Source of the DNA: Sphingomonas faeni | Lineage (GTDB): Bacteria > Pseudomonadota > Alphaproteobacteria > Sphingomonadales > Sphingomonadaceae | Length of the DNA: 64,000 nt | Direction: 5' to 3' | Assembly: GCF_024273235.1 (NCBI RefSeq) | Contig: NZ_JANBVH010000003.1 | Location: 1 to 64,000 of the forward strand | In this document: positions 36,200-44,759 of the stretch, piece by piece | How the letters are laid out: every line of letters begins with the position of its first letter | Numbering within the stretch: position 1 is the first letter of the stretch | Made by a program: the position numbers and the translations under genes | The notes under the pieces: model-generated | What the model was told of the DNA's origin: nothing | Databases searched by the model: none | What the model saw: the letters and a program-made list of their open reading frames with translations, nothing else

Positions 36200-36281
36200 C
36201 GCGCGGTCCTTTGTTCCGACCGTGGATGGCACGCGTACTGCGCCCCGTCTGTACGTAGAAGGCGAGGGGCGCGCGGAGGTG

Positions 36282-36914
36282 TCAGGCGGGCTCGGCGGTT
36301 TCGCCCAGCCCGGCGGCGAACGCGATGCGAAGGACATCGGACAGGCTGCGCGCGCCGAGTTTCTCCATCAGATTGGCGCGGTGGACCTCGACCGTGCGGG
36401 TGGCGATGTCGAGGTCGTAGGCGATCAGCTTGTTCGGGCGGCCGAGCACCATGCCGTCGAGCACGTCGCGTTCGCGCGGGGTGAGCGCGGCGAGCCGGAC
36501 GATGGCGTCGGCGGCGGCGAGGTGCTCGCGATCGGACCGTGCGGCGTGGGCAAGCGCGGACTCGATCGCCGCCAGCAGCGCGCTGCGTTCGAACGGCTTT
36601 TCGAGGAACTCGATGGCGCCCGCCTTGATCGCGCGGACCGCGAGCGTCACGTCGCCGTGGCCGGTCAGCATGATCACCGGCAGCGCGATACCGGTCTGGG
36701 CAAGGCGCGCCTGCACCTCGAACCCGTCCACATCGGGCATGCGGACGTCGAGCAGCACGCAACCCCGCGTCTCGCGCGTCACGACCTTGAGGAAATGCGC
36801 ACCGGCGGGATAGGTCTCGACCGCGTAGCCGGCCTTGCGCAGGAGGAAGCCGACCGACTGGCGGATCGCCTCGTCGTCGTCGACGATGTGGACCGTGCGG
36901 TTCTTGTCAGTCAT
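36282..36914 (-). CDS. fixJ: FixJ-family response regulator
   Basis: 210 residues. The receiver domain starts VHIVDDDEAIRQSVGFLLRKAG, with phosphoacceptor Asp56 in LLDVRMPD, Thr in MLTGHGDV and Lys in FLEKPF. The LuxR-type helix-turn-helix contains LTPRERDVLDGMVLGRPNKL and TVEVHRANLMEKLGARS. The ATG at 36914 overlaps the fixL stop by eight bases. When phosphorylated by FixL at low oxygen it should activate target promoters. The repeated TGCGTA-TT-CCG sites upstream of neighbouring genes are its likely targets. Confidence 0.93.
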   Translation of the reverse strand: MTDKNRTVHIVDDDEAIRQSVGFLLRKAGYAVETYPAGAHFLKVVTRETRGCVLLDVRMPDVDGFEVQARLAQTGIALPVIMLTGHGDVTLAVRAIKAGAIEFLEKPFERSALLAAIESALAHAARSDREHLAAADAIVRLAALTPRERDVLDGMVLGRPNKLIAYDLDIATRTVEVHRANLMEKLGARSLSDVLRIAFAAGLGETAEPA

Positions 36915-38607
36915 GGGTTTCGCCTTCAGCGAGTGCGGCGAGGGGGACGGTGAAGTGGAACGCGGTGCCGCCGGTGGCGACGCCGTCCGCCCAGATCCGG
37001 CCGCCATGCGCCTCGACGATCGTCCGGCAGATCGACAGGCCGAGGCCCATGCCGTCCTCCTTGGTGGTCGCGAACGCCTCGAACAGGCGTGCGCGGACGG
37101 CGGTGTCTATGCCGGTGCCGGTATCCGCGACGGTGATCTGCATACAGCCCTCCCGCTCGGGCGCGGTGGCGATCGTCAGAACCTTTGCGGGGGAGCACGC
37201 CATCGACTGGATCGCGTTGCGGATCAGATTGACCAGGACCTGCTGGATCTGGATGCGATCGACCAGCACCATGACGTCACCCGGCGCGGCGTGCCTGGTC
37301 ACCGTGATCCCCGCCTCGTGCGCGCCCAGCAGGCCAAGGCTGGTCGCCTCCTCGACGAGCAGGTCGAGCCGTTCGTCGCGAAACCCGGTGTCGCCGCCAT
37401 CGACGAACGCGCGCAGCCGGCGGACTATCGTCCCGGCCCTGAGCGACTGCGCCGCCGCCAGGTCCAGCGCCTCGGCCACGTCGGCCAATAGCGGGTCGTC
37501 GCTGTCACCGATCATCGCGCGGGTCGCCTCCAGGTAATTGGCGATCGCGGTCAGCGGCTGGTTGATCTCGTGCGCCAAGGTCGACGCCATCGTGCCCATC
37601 GCGCTGACGCGGGAGACGTGGACGAGTTCGGACTGGAGTTCCTTCAACCGGCGTTCGGTGGCGTGGCGGTTGGTGAGGTCGCGGATGAACCCGGTGAAGA
37701 TCCGTTCGCCGCCGATCGAGGCCTCGCCGACCGCGAGCTCGATCGGGAATGTCTCGCCGCCTTTGCGCATCGCGCGCTCGAGGCGGACGTTGCCGATCAC
37801 GTGGCGCTCGCCGGTATGGCGGTATTTGCGCAGGTGCGCGTCGTGGTCGCGCGCGTCGGCGTGCGGCATCAGCATCGCCACGTTCTGGCCGACGACCTCG
37901 CTCGCCGCATAGCCGAAGACGAGTTCGGCGGCGGCGCTGAACGAGGCGACGATGCCGTTCTCGTTCATCACGATCATCGCGTCGGGGACGGTGTTGAGGA
38001 TCGAGCGCAGATGATGTTCGCGCCGCACGATCGCGGCCTCGGCGGCCTTTTCGTGGGTGATGTCGCGGATGACCTTGCCGAAACCGCGCAGCGCGCCGGC
38101 CTCGTCGTGGAGCGCGGTGATCGTGACCGCGGCGAGAAACTCGGAGCCGTCTTTGCGCACCCGCCAGCTTTCCTCCTCGATCCGGCCGCAGGCATGCGCG
38201 CGGGCGAGGTCGGCTTCGGGCTTGCCCGTGGCGATATCGTCGGCCGGGTAAAAGACCGCGACGTCGCGGCCGATGATCTCCGCCTCCGCCCAGCCCTTGA
38301 TCCGTTCGGCACCGCGGTTCCAGATCGTCACGCGGCCCTGCGGATCGAGCATGTAGATCGCATAGGTCGTCGCGCCGTCGATCAGCAGCCCCAGTTCCTC
38401 GGCCAGCGTCGCATCGCCGCGCGCGACGGATGCGGCAGTGCCGTCGGGGAATTGCGACGCGATCATGCGGGCGGTGCGGTTGCTCGTGACACGATTCGGC
38501 AAGTCATTGAGACGGGGGCCTTGTCCTGCGGACGATTCCGATCCGTCGGGCGTCGAGGTTTCGACCTCCGACATCGGAATATGACCCATGTTAAGCGAAA
38601 TATCCAC
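36907..38607 (-). CDS. fixL: Oxygen-sensing PAS-heme histidine kinase FixL
   Basis: Up to 566 residues. PAS domain 1 covers about 70-185 and PAS domain 2 about 200-315; the kinase has its H-box His346 in TLAHEINQPL, with N- and G-boxes VNLIRNAIQS and GMGLGLSICR. Aligned by eye with Bradyrhizobium FixL, PAS 2 keeps the proximal heme histidine (His255 in RDHDAHL), the propionate-contacting His269 and the distal arginine Arg275, while Arg206 of the model is Lys261. It should thus bind heme and be inhibited by oxygen. There are no membrane segments. The start may be the GTG at 38607 or ATGs at 38589 or 38574. Confidence 0.92.
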   Translation of the reverse strand: MDISLNMGHIPMSEVETSTPDGSESSAGQGPRLNDLPNRVTSNRTARMIASQFPDGTAASVARGDATLAEELGLLIDGATTYAIYMLDPQGRVTIWNRGAERIKGWAEAEIIGRDVAVFYPADDIATGKPEADLARAHACGRIEEESWRVRKDGSEFLAAVTITALHDEAGALRGFGKVIRDITHEKAAEAAIVRREHHLRSILNTVPDAMIVMNENGIVASFSAAAELVFGYAASEVVGQNVAMLMPHADARDHDAHLRKYRHTGERHVIGNVRLERAMRKGGETFPIELAVGEASIGGERIFTGFIRDLTNRHATERRLKELQSELVHVSRVSAMGTMASTLAHEINQPLTAIANYLEATRAMIGDSDDPLLADVAEALDLAAAQSLRAGTIVRRLRAFVDGGDTGFRDERLDLLVEEATSLGLLGAHEAGITVTRHAAPGDVMVLVDRIQIQQVLVNLIRNAIQSMACSPAKVLTIATAPEREGCMQITVADTGTGIDTAVRARLFEAFATTKEDGMGLGLSICRTIVEAHGGRIWADGVATGGTAFHFTVPLAALAEGETHD

Positions 38608-38722
38608 TATACGCCAATAATCCTTCGATAATCGTGATCACCGACAATAATGTCCCGCCGATCGCTATTCTTGGGTTCACCGCTGCGAGCGGCCCCAGAT
38701 ACTTGCCACTCCCGGTCATGGC

Positions 38723-39541
38723 TCAGTGCGACAACAGGGTGCAGCGCCGGTCACGCAGCAGCAGGTCGCGGGTGACGCCGCCGAATGCCCATTCGCGGAT
38801 CCGGCTATGGCCGTAGGCGCCTGCGACGACGAGATCGGCCTCGACCTCGTCGGCGACCGCGGCGAGCGTGTCGATGCTGGTGCCTTTCATCCGCGCGACG
38901 ATCTTGTCCGCGTCGACGCCGTGGCGCGCGAGCCAGGCGGCGGCATCGGCGACCGGCGCCCGTGCGTCGATCGCGTCGATCGCGACCTCGGCGATAACGA
39001 CGCGGTCGGCGGCGTGGAGCATCGGCAGCGCATCGCTGATCGCACGGCGGCATTCGCGCGTGTCGGTCCAGGCGACCATGACGGTTTCGAACGTCGCGGT
39101 GGCAGCGCCGTCGGGAACGACCAGCACCGGTCGGCCGGCGTGCAGGATCAGCTCGCCGGTATCGGCATGCGTCGCGAGGTCCGCGAATCCGGGACCGGCG
39201 CTGGTGATGACGAGATCGGCGGCGCGCGCATGCTCCGCCACGACGTGCGCGATGTTGGCGAGCGTCGGGATCGAGCGCCATTCGAGCGTATGCCGCGATA
39301 GCCGCTCGTGTGCGTGGAACTCGGTCTTGGCGCGGGCGAGTTCGCCGGCAACGATGTCGCGTTCGATCACCGCGTACTCACCGCCGAGATAGCCGTCGCA
39401 CGTACCGATCTGGACCGGCTGGCATGCGGCGATGCCGATCACCGCGGCGTCGTATCGGTCGGCGAGCGTGGCCGCGACGTCGAGCAGGGCGGCGTTGGCG
39501 CGCCCGCCGTCGAGATGCACCATCAGGGTCGAATAGGTCAT
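38723..39541 (-). CDS. Universal stress protein with two UspA domains
   Basis: 272 residues made of two tandem UspA-like domains. The first opens YSTLMVHLDGGRANAALLDVA and the second TVMVAWTDTRECRRAI. The C-terminal nucleotide-loop-like motif is VVAGAYGHSRIREWAFGG. The ATG at 39541 follows GAGGGAGA. A minus-strand candidate FixJ site lies 57-69 bases upstream. Tandem Usp proteins are common members of oxygen-limitation regulons. The biochemical role is unknown; ATP binding is plausible from the GxxGHS motif. Confidence 0.9.
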   Translation of the reverse strand: MTYSTLMVHLDGGRANAALLDVAATLADRYDAAVIGIAACQPVQIGTCDGYLGGEYAVIERDIVAGELARAKTEFHAHERLSRHTLEWRSIPTLANIAHVVAEHARAADLVITSAGPGFADLATHADTGELILHAGRPVLVVPDGAATATFETVMVAWTDTRECRRAISDALPMLHAADRVVIAEVAIDAIDARAPVADAAAWLARHGVDADKIVARMKGTSIDTLAAVADEVEADLVVAGAYGHSRIREWAFGGVTRDLLLRDRRCTLLSH

Positions 39542-39594
39542 GCGCGGTCTCCCTCTTTCGCTGAACTTTCGGCGTTCTGGGGGATACGGGAAAG

Positions 39595-39637
39595 GATCGG
39601 GAATTACGCAGGTGCGTGGCATGCGTAGTTCCCGACG
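39595..39637. promoter_or_regulatory. Divergent pair of candidate FixJ sites
   Basis: TGCGTAATTCCCG reads leftwards (39610 to 39598) toward the universal stress protein gene, and TGCGTAGTTCCCG reads rightwards (39622-39634) toward the BON gene. They are 12 of 13 identical and arranged back to back, one for each promoter. Together with 30081-30096 they define a shared motif. Confidence 0.65.
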
Positions 39638-39711
39638 CTGGCCGCGATCGACCGCATCGATAGGTTCGCGATCATCGGCCGGGCCTCCCCGCGTCGCTTC
39701 AGGAGAGTGTC

Positions 39712-40362
39712 ATGTCCCACGACGCAAGATTGCAGAAAGCCGTCCTCGCCGAACTCAACTGGGATCCGAGCGTCCCCGCCGGGCATATCGGCGTGACCGC
39801 GAACAACGGCGTCGTCACGCTGAGTGGCCACGCCGGCAGCTATGCGGCGAAATACGCCGCCGAACGTGCCGCGGCGCGCGTCGATGGCGTGAAGGCGGTC
39901 GCCGAGCAGATCGAAGTCCAGCTGGAGGACCGCTTCAAGCGCGGCGACGAGGCGATTGCCAGCGCGATCGTCGAGCGGCTGTCCTGGGACACGACGATCC
40001 CGGCCGACTGCATCAAGGCGCAGGTCGAGGACGGCTGGGTCAGCCTGCGCGGCGAAGTGCGCTGGCATTTCCAGAAGGACGCAGCCGAGGCGGCGGTGCG
40101 GCCGCTCGCAGGCGTGGTCGGCGTGGTCAACCACATCACGCTGAAGCCGCGCGTCGACGTCACCGATGTCAGCAACGACATCCGCACCGCGCTGCACCGG
40201 TCGTGGTTCTTCGATGGCGACACGATCAAGGTGTCGGTCGACGGTGGCACCGTACGGCTCACCGGATCGGTCGATTCGCCGCACGACCGGATGGTTGCCG
40301 AGCGCACTGCCTGGGCGGCGCCGGGCGCGGTGAAGGTCGAGAACATGCTCGAAATCGCGTGA
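39712..40362 (+). CDS. BON-domain protein (three BON repeats)
   Basis: 216 residues with three BON domains of about 70 residues each. Their marks are NNGVVTLSGHAGSYAAK, EDGWVSLRGEVRWHFQK and DGGTVRLTGSVDSPHDR. There is no signal peptide, unlike the periplasmic OsmY type, so a cytoplasmic location is expected. BON domains are thought to bind membranes or phospholipids. AGGAGAG precedes the ATG. The stop overlaps the VIT-family gene start by one base. A candidate FixJ site lies upstream. Confidence 0.88.
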   Translation: MSHDARLQKAVLAELNWDPSVPAGHIGVTANNGVVTLSGHAGSYAAKYAAERAAARVDGVKAVAEQIEVQLEDRFKRGDEAIASAIVERLSWDTTIPADCIKAQVEDGWVSLRGEVRWHFQKDAAEAAVRPLAGVVGVVNHITLKPRVDVTDVSNDIRTALHRSWFFDGDTIKVSVDGGTVRLTGSVDSPHDRMVAERTAWAAPGAVKVENMLEIA

Positions 40363-41090
40363 TGGCCCGCGCGATCTCCAGCCACGGCGCCAGCGACGGG
40401 GAGCGTCATGTCGTCGACCGGATCGGCTGGCTTCGCGCGGCGGTGCTCGGCGCCAATGACGGGATCGTGTCGACCGCGAGCCTGATCATCGGCGTCGCGG
40501 CGGCGTCCGCATCTGGTGCGAACCAGACGAGCGCTATCGTCATCGCGGGGACGGCGGGGCTGGTCGCCGGCGCGATGTCGATGGCGGCGGGAGAATATGT
40601 GTCGGTCAGCGCGCAGGCGGATACCGAGAATGCCGAACTCGCGCGGGAACGAGGCGAGCTGGTCGACGATCCGCGCGGCGAACTGGCCGAACTCGCGGCG
40701 ATCTACGTCGCCCGCGGGGTCGACACCGCGACCGCCACGACGGTCGCGGCGCAGTTGATGGCGAAGGATGCGCTCGGGGCGCACGCCCGTGACGAACTCG
40801 ACATCCCGCTCGGGGCCCGGGCGCGACCGGTACAGGCGGCGTTCGCGTCGGCGGCGAGCTTCACGGTCGGCGCGGCGCTGCCGTTGCTGACGGTGTTCGT
40901 GGTGCCGGCGGGACTGCTTGTCTGGGCGGTCGGGATAGGCTCGCTGCTGTTCCTGGCGCTGCTCGGCGCGATCGGCGCGAAGACCGGTGGCGCGATCGTC
41001 TGGCGCGGCACGCTCCGCGTCACCTTCTGGGGCGCGTTCGCGATGGCCGCGACCGCGGCGATCGGGAAACTGATCGGCGGCGCCGTGTGA
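40362..41090 (+). CDS. VIT-family (VIT1/CCC1) metal transporter
   Basis: 242 residues. The family pattern is clear: WLRAAVLGANDGIVSTASLIIGVAAA, then GLVAGAMSMAAGEYVSVSAQADTE, a cytoplasmic helical stretch rich in Glu and Asp, and three C-terminal membrane helices. Relatives move iron or manganese out of the cytosol. It begins in the TGATG overlap with the BON gene and so should share its low-oxygen control. Iron export or storage linked to the oxygen switch is a reasonable inference. Confidence 0.88.
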   Translation: MARAISSHGASDGERHVVDRIGWLRAAVLGANDGIVSTASLIIGVAAASASGANQTSAIVIAGTAGLVAGAMSMAAGEYVSVSAQADTENAELARERGELVDDPRGELAELAAIYVARGVDTATATTVAAQLMAKDALGAHARDELDIPLGARARPVQAAFASAASFTVGAALPLLTVFVVPAGLLVWAVGIGSLLFLALLGAIGAKTGGAIVWRGTLRVTFWGAFAMAATAAIGKLIGGAV

Positions 41091-41234
41091 TGCACCGTAC
41101 CTCCGCTGACACGCGATCAAGGGGTAGCCAATTATCTAGCCTCGGATACGCCCGTCCAAGTATCTTGAGCAACTTCAAGCGCGGCGTAACGGCGAAATAC
41201 CCAAGACGACCCGTGGGCTTAGGAGCCGGGGGTA

Positions 41235-41438
41235 GTGCTCTTAGTCAGATCGAGCTTTTCCGTGAATTCGATGAGGGTCAGGACTGCGTGGCTGACGGAA
41301 CTCGTTCGGGTCGACCTCCTCATCAATGTCAGGCTCCCGGTAGGAACCTCGTTCTCCCCCGACCCTGATCTACCGATCTACGCCGAGGAAACATTGATAG
41401 CCATTCCGGAACACGCCCTGTTGCATGGTGAAGATTAG
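41235..41438 (+). CDS. Possible small gene or gene remnant
   Basis: A 67-residue frame from a GTG (upstream GGAGCCGGGGG) reading VRSSFSVNSMRVRTAWLTEL, then a hydrophobic VDLLINVRLPVG and an acidic tail. No family is recognised and there is no partner gene. Its base composition differs from the neighbours. It could equally be chance or a decayed fragment. Confidence 0.25.
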   Translation: MLLVRSSFSVNSMRVRTAWLTELVRVDLLINVRLPVGTSFSPDPDLPIYAEETLIAIPEHALLHGED

Positions 41439-41475
41439 CAAAAAGAGAGCCACGATCCGTTGCGCCCGATGTTTA

Positions 41476-41512
41476 AAGAAAAAACGGCCGACCGGCAACA
41501 AGCGGTCGGCCG
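41476..41512 (-). terminator. Intrinsic terminator of the pao operon
   Basis: A perfect ten-pair stem CGGCCGACCG / CGGTCGGCCG (41485-41494, 41503-41512) with an eight-base loop. On the minus strand it is followed by a run TTTTTTCTTT. It lies about 100 bases after the paoC stop and is oriented to end transcription of paoA-paoB-paoC. Confidence 0.9.
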
Positions 41513-41610
41513 ACATGAGCATTTGGTAGCAACTCAATTGAAGCTTACTGGGAGGCGCTAGCCGGCATGGCATATTCTACCGGACGATCTCAATCCGGAC
41601 ACTTGGCGTA

Positions 41611-43803
41611 CTAGGCCATCTTGCCAATCACCTTGTCGAGCGTCAGTGGGTATTCGCGGATGCGGACGCCGCACGCGTTGTAGACCGCGTTGGCGATCGC
41701 CGCGCCGACCCCGCACAGGCCGAGTTCGCCGATACCCTTGGCCTTCATCGGCGAGGATTTCTCGTCGAGTTCGTCCATGAAGAACACGTCCTGCATCGGA
41801 ATGTCTGCATGGGCGGGGACGTGATATTCGGCGAGGTCGTGATTGACGAAATAGCCGAAGCGCTTGTCGACGATCGCGTCCTCCATCAACGCCGCGCCGA
41901 CGCCCATCGTCATTGCGCCGATCACCTGGCTCCGTGCCGATTTCGGGTTGAGGATACGACCAGCCGCGAACGCGCCGCTCATGCGACGGACGCGGATCTC
42001 GCCGGTCGCCGAGTCGACGCCGACCTCGACGAAGTGCGCGCCGAACGTGGCCTGCGCGTACGTCTTGGTCAGGTCGCCGAACTCGATCGAATCCTCGGCG
42101 GACAGGCCGGCATCGCCAGCGGCGTCCGACAGCGAGACGCTGCGGTTGCCGGACTTCACCTTGCCGTCCTCGAACACGACGTCGGTCGAGTTGAAGCCGA
42201 GCTTTCGCGCAACCGAGTCGCGCAGCGCCATGCACGCTGCATACACGCCAGCCGTCGAGCTGTTGCCGCCCCACTGGCCGCCTGAGCCCGACGAGGCCGG
42301 GAAGCTGCTGTCGCCGAGCAGCACGATCACCTTGTCGACCGGCACGCCCATCATCTCGGCCGCGGTCTGCGCGATGATCGTGTAGCTGCCGGTGCCGATG
42401 TCGGTCATGTCGGTGGCGACGGTGACGACGCCCTTCTTGTCGATCCCGACGCGTGCGCCCGACTTCATCGTGACGTTGTCGCGGAACGCCGAGGCCATGC
42501 CCATACCGACCAGCCAGCGTCCGTCGCGGACCTGGCCGGGAACGGGATTGCGCTTGTTCCAGCCGAAGCGTTCGGCGCCGGTCTTCAGGCAACCTACCAG
42601 ATCGCGCTGCGAGAACTGCCGCGTCGGCTTTTCCGGATCGACCTGCGTATCGTTGATGATGCGCAGTTGGACCGGGTCCATCTTCAGCTTCTCGGCCAGC
42701 TCGTCCATCGCCGCTTCGAGCGCGAGCAGGCCGACGGCCTCGCCCGGCGCACGCATCGCGTTGCCCTCGGGGAGATCGAGCACGGCAAGACGCGTCGCCG
42801 TCATCCTGTTCGCGCCGGCATAGAGCAGTCGCGTCGCGTTCGGTGCAGTCTCGGGACCGCCGCCGGGCAGATCGCCCGACCAGCTCTCATGCGCGATCGC
42901 AGTGATCTTGCCGTCCTCTTGCGCGCCGATGCGAAGTCGCTGGATCGTCGCAGGCCGATGCGTAGTGTTGTTCATCACCTGCGGACGCGCGAGCGCCAGC
43001 TTCACCGGACGCCCGCCGATCGCGCGCGACCCAAGTGCCGCCATCACCGCATCGCTGCGGATCCACAGCTTCGACCCGAACCCGCCACCGACATAGGGCG
43101 ACATGATGTGGATGTTCTCCTTCGGCATGCCGAGAGTTTCGCTCATGTCGCGCACCGCCCAGTTGATCATCTGGTTCGACGTCCACAGGGTCAGCTTGTC
43201 GCCCTTCCAGGCGGCCGTCGTGGAGTGCGGCTCCATCATCGCGTGGCTCTGGTCGGGCGTGGTGTATTGCTCATCGACCTTGACCGCCGCCTTGGCGAAC
43301 GCCCCCGCGAAATTGCCGACGGCGGTATCGGGATTGCCGTCCTTGGGCTTGGCGGCCGATGCCTTGACCGCGTCCAGATCGAAGTTGCCAGCCGTCCGGG
43401 CGTAGTTGACGCGCAACAGCTTGGCGGCGGCGCGGGCCTGTTCGAACGTCTCGGCGACGACGACGGCCACGGCCTGATCGTAATGCTGGACGTCGGGGCC
43501 GGCGAGCATCCGCGCGGTATGCGCCTTGGCCTTGGCGACCGTGCCGGCATTCTTGTAGGTGACGATGGCAAGCACGCCGGGCGCAGCCTTCGCGTCGGCG
43601 TCGTCGATGCTCTCGATCCGGCCCTTGGCGATCGCCGAACCGACGATGTAGCCATAGGCGGCATCCGGCGCGACGTCGCTGCGTTCATAGGCGTAGTGCG
43701 CGGTGCCGGTGGTCTTCAGCTTGCCGTCGACGCGGTCGATCGGCTGCCCGAGGACCTTCATGCGGTCGGTCGGGTTCGCCGTGGCGGGGGTGTCGAACTT
43801 CAT
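41611..43803 (-). CDS. paoC: Aldehyde oxidoreductase, molybdenum-binding subunit
   Basis: A 730-residue subunit of the xanthine oxidase family. The opening shows RVDGKLKTTGTAHYAYE. Molybdopterin-contacting segments include VGGGFGSKLWIRSD, GEAVGLLALEAAMDELA and GSGGQWGGNSS, and the base Glu693 lies in KGIGELGLCGVG, equivalent to Glu692 of E. coli PaoC. It oxidises aldehydes to acids, probably aromatic ones, in the periplasm with the other two subunits. It is the last gene of the operon, five bases after paoB, and ends before a strong terminator. Confidence 0.92.
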   Translation of the reverse strand: MKFDTPATANPTDRMKVLGQPIDRVDGKLKTTGTAHYAYERSDVAPDAAYGYIVGSAIAKGRIESIDDADAKAAPGVLAIVTYKNAGTVAKAKAHTARMLAGPDVQHYDQAVAVVVAETFEQARAAAKLLRVNYARTAGNFDLDAVKASAAKPKDGNPDTAVGNFAGAFAKAAVKVDEQYTTPDQSHAMMEPHSTTAAWKGDKLTLWTSNQMINWAVRDMSETLGMPKENIHIMSPYVGGGFGSKLWIRSDAVMAALGSRAIGGRPVKLALARPQVMNNTTHRPATIQRLRIGAQEDGKITAIAHESWSGDLPGGGPETAPNATRLLYAGANRMTATRLAVLDLPEGNAMRAPGEAVGLLALEAAMDELAEKLKMDPVQLRIINDTQVDPEKPTRQFSQRDLVGCLKTGAERFGWNKRNPVPGQVRDGRWLVGMGMASAFRDNVTMKSGARVGIDKKGVVTVATDMTDIGTGSYTIIAQTAAEMMGVPVDKVIVLLGDSSFPASSGSGGQWGGNSSTAGVYAACMALRDSVARKLGFNSTDVVFEDGKVKSGNRSVSLSDAAGDAGLSAEDSIEFGDLTKTYAQATFGAHFVEVGVDSATGEIRVRRMSGAFAAGRILNPKSARSQVIGAMTMGVGAALMEDAIVDKRFGYFVNHDLAEYHVPAHADIPMQDVFFMDELDEKSSPMKAKGIGELGLCGVGAAIANAVYNACGVRIREYPLTLDKVIGKMA

Positions 43804-43808
43804 GGGCG

Positions 43809-44759
43809 TCAGGCCTTCGCTTCTTCGAACACGGCGCCGATGGTGCGTTCGACCAACGGCAGCTTGAACGCGTTCTGTGATGTGGTGCGGGCGCCGGCGA
43901 GGACAGCCGATGCGGTTGCCTTGGCGCCGTTCGGCATCTGCGCCTCGGCGGCTTCGACACGCCAGGGCTTATGGGCGAGGCCCCCGAAGGCGAGACGCCC
44001 CCGACCACCCGGCTGGATCACGGCCGCGACCGAAATCAGCGCGAACGCATAGGACGCACGGTCGCGCACCTTCTGGTAGATGTGCGTGCCGCCGATCGGC
44101 CTGGGCAGGGTGACCGCGGTGATCAATTCACCCGGCGCAAGCGACGTCTCGATGTTCGGCGTCGCGCCGGGAAGGCGGTGGAAGTCGGCGATCGGAATCG
44201 CCCGCGTCTCGCCGGCGGCATTCACCGTCTCGACCGTCGCGTCGAGTACGCGCATCGCCACGGCCATGTCGCTCGGATGCGTGGCGATGCATGCCTCGCT
44301 CGTGCCCATGACGGCCAAGTTGCGGTTGAAGCCGCCGATCGCCGCGCAGCCGCTGCCGGGCTGACGCTTGTTGCAAGGCTTGGTGGTGTCGTAGAAATAC
44401 GGGCACCGCGTCCGCTGGAGCAGATTGCCCGCAGTCGTCGCCTTGTTGCGCAGCTGGCCCGACGCGCCGGACACCAGCGCGCGGCTCAGCACGCCATACT
44501 CCTTCCGCACGCGCGCATCGGCGGCAAGATCGGTGTTGCGGACCATCGCGCCGACACGGAGACCGCCGTCCGACGTCGGCGTGATCTTGTCGAGGCCAAG
44601 GCCGTTGACGTCGATCAGGTGCTGCGGCGTCTCGATCTGGAGCTTCATCAGGTCGAGCAGGTTGGTCCCGCCCGCGATGAACTTCGCGCCCGGCGTGCGG
44701 ACCGCGGCACTCGCGGCCTCCTTCGCCGACGTCGCACGCTCGTAAGTGAAGGCCTTCAT
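43809..44759 (-). CDS. paoB: Aldehyde oxidoreductase, FAD-binding subunit
   Basis: 316 residues. The FAD-binding segments are [15 protein letters not shown] and [15 protein letters not shown]. The insertion [20 protein letters not shown] with further cysteine is the one that carries an extra 4Fe-4S cluster in E. coli PaoB and separates this type from ordinary xanthine dehydrogenases. The ATG at 44759 overlaps the paoA stop (ATGA), with GGAG eight bases upstream. Confidence 0.92.
   Translation of the reverse strand: MKAFTYERATSAKEAASAAVRTPGAKFIAGGTNLLDLMKLQIETPQHLIDVNGLGLDKITPTSDGGLRVGAMVRNTDLAADARVRKEYGVLSRALVSGASGQLRNKATTAGNLLQRTRCPYFYDTTKPCNKRQPGSGCAAIGGFNRNLAVMGTSEACIATHPSDMAVAMRVLDATVETVNAAGETRAIPIADFHRLPGATPNIETSLAPGELITAVTLPRPIGGTHIYQKVRDRASYAFALISVAAVIQPGGRGRLAFGGLAHKPWRVEAAEAQMPNGAKATASAVLAGARTTSQNAFKLPLVERTIGAVFEEAKA

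Larger units (their letters stand above)
41091..41610. other. Low-GC interval of uncertain origin
   Basis: This 520-base gap is about 56% GC (hand count over 41101-41460) against roughly two thirds in nearby genes. It holds one possible short gene (41235-41438), a strong minus-strand terminator (41476-41512) and otherwise nothing I can name. It may be the remnant of acquired DNA. Confidence 0.6.

Noticed and set aside
36225..36245. TACGTA sequence upstream of the receiver-only gene as a further FixJ site
   Set aside because: Lacks the TT-CCG half of the motif on either strand.
38615..38645. TTCGATAATCGTGATCA upstream of fixL as an FNR/FixK box
   Set aside because: Spacing and left half do not fit TTGAT-N4-ATCAA.
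41106..41120. Possible FNR box (TGACACGCGATCAA)
   Set aside because: The half-sites are one base out of register and the left half does not match TTGAT.
41370..41573. 67-codon minus-strand frame across the terminator
   Set aside because: It reads through the terminator stem and has no ribosome binding site or similarity.
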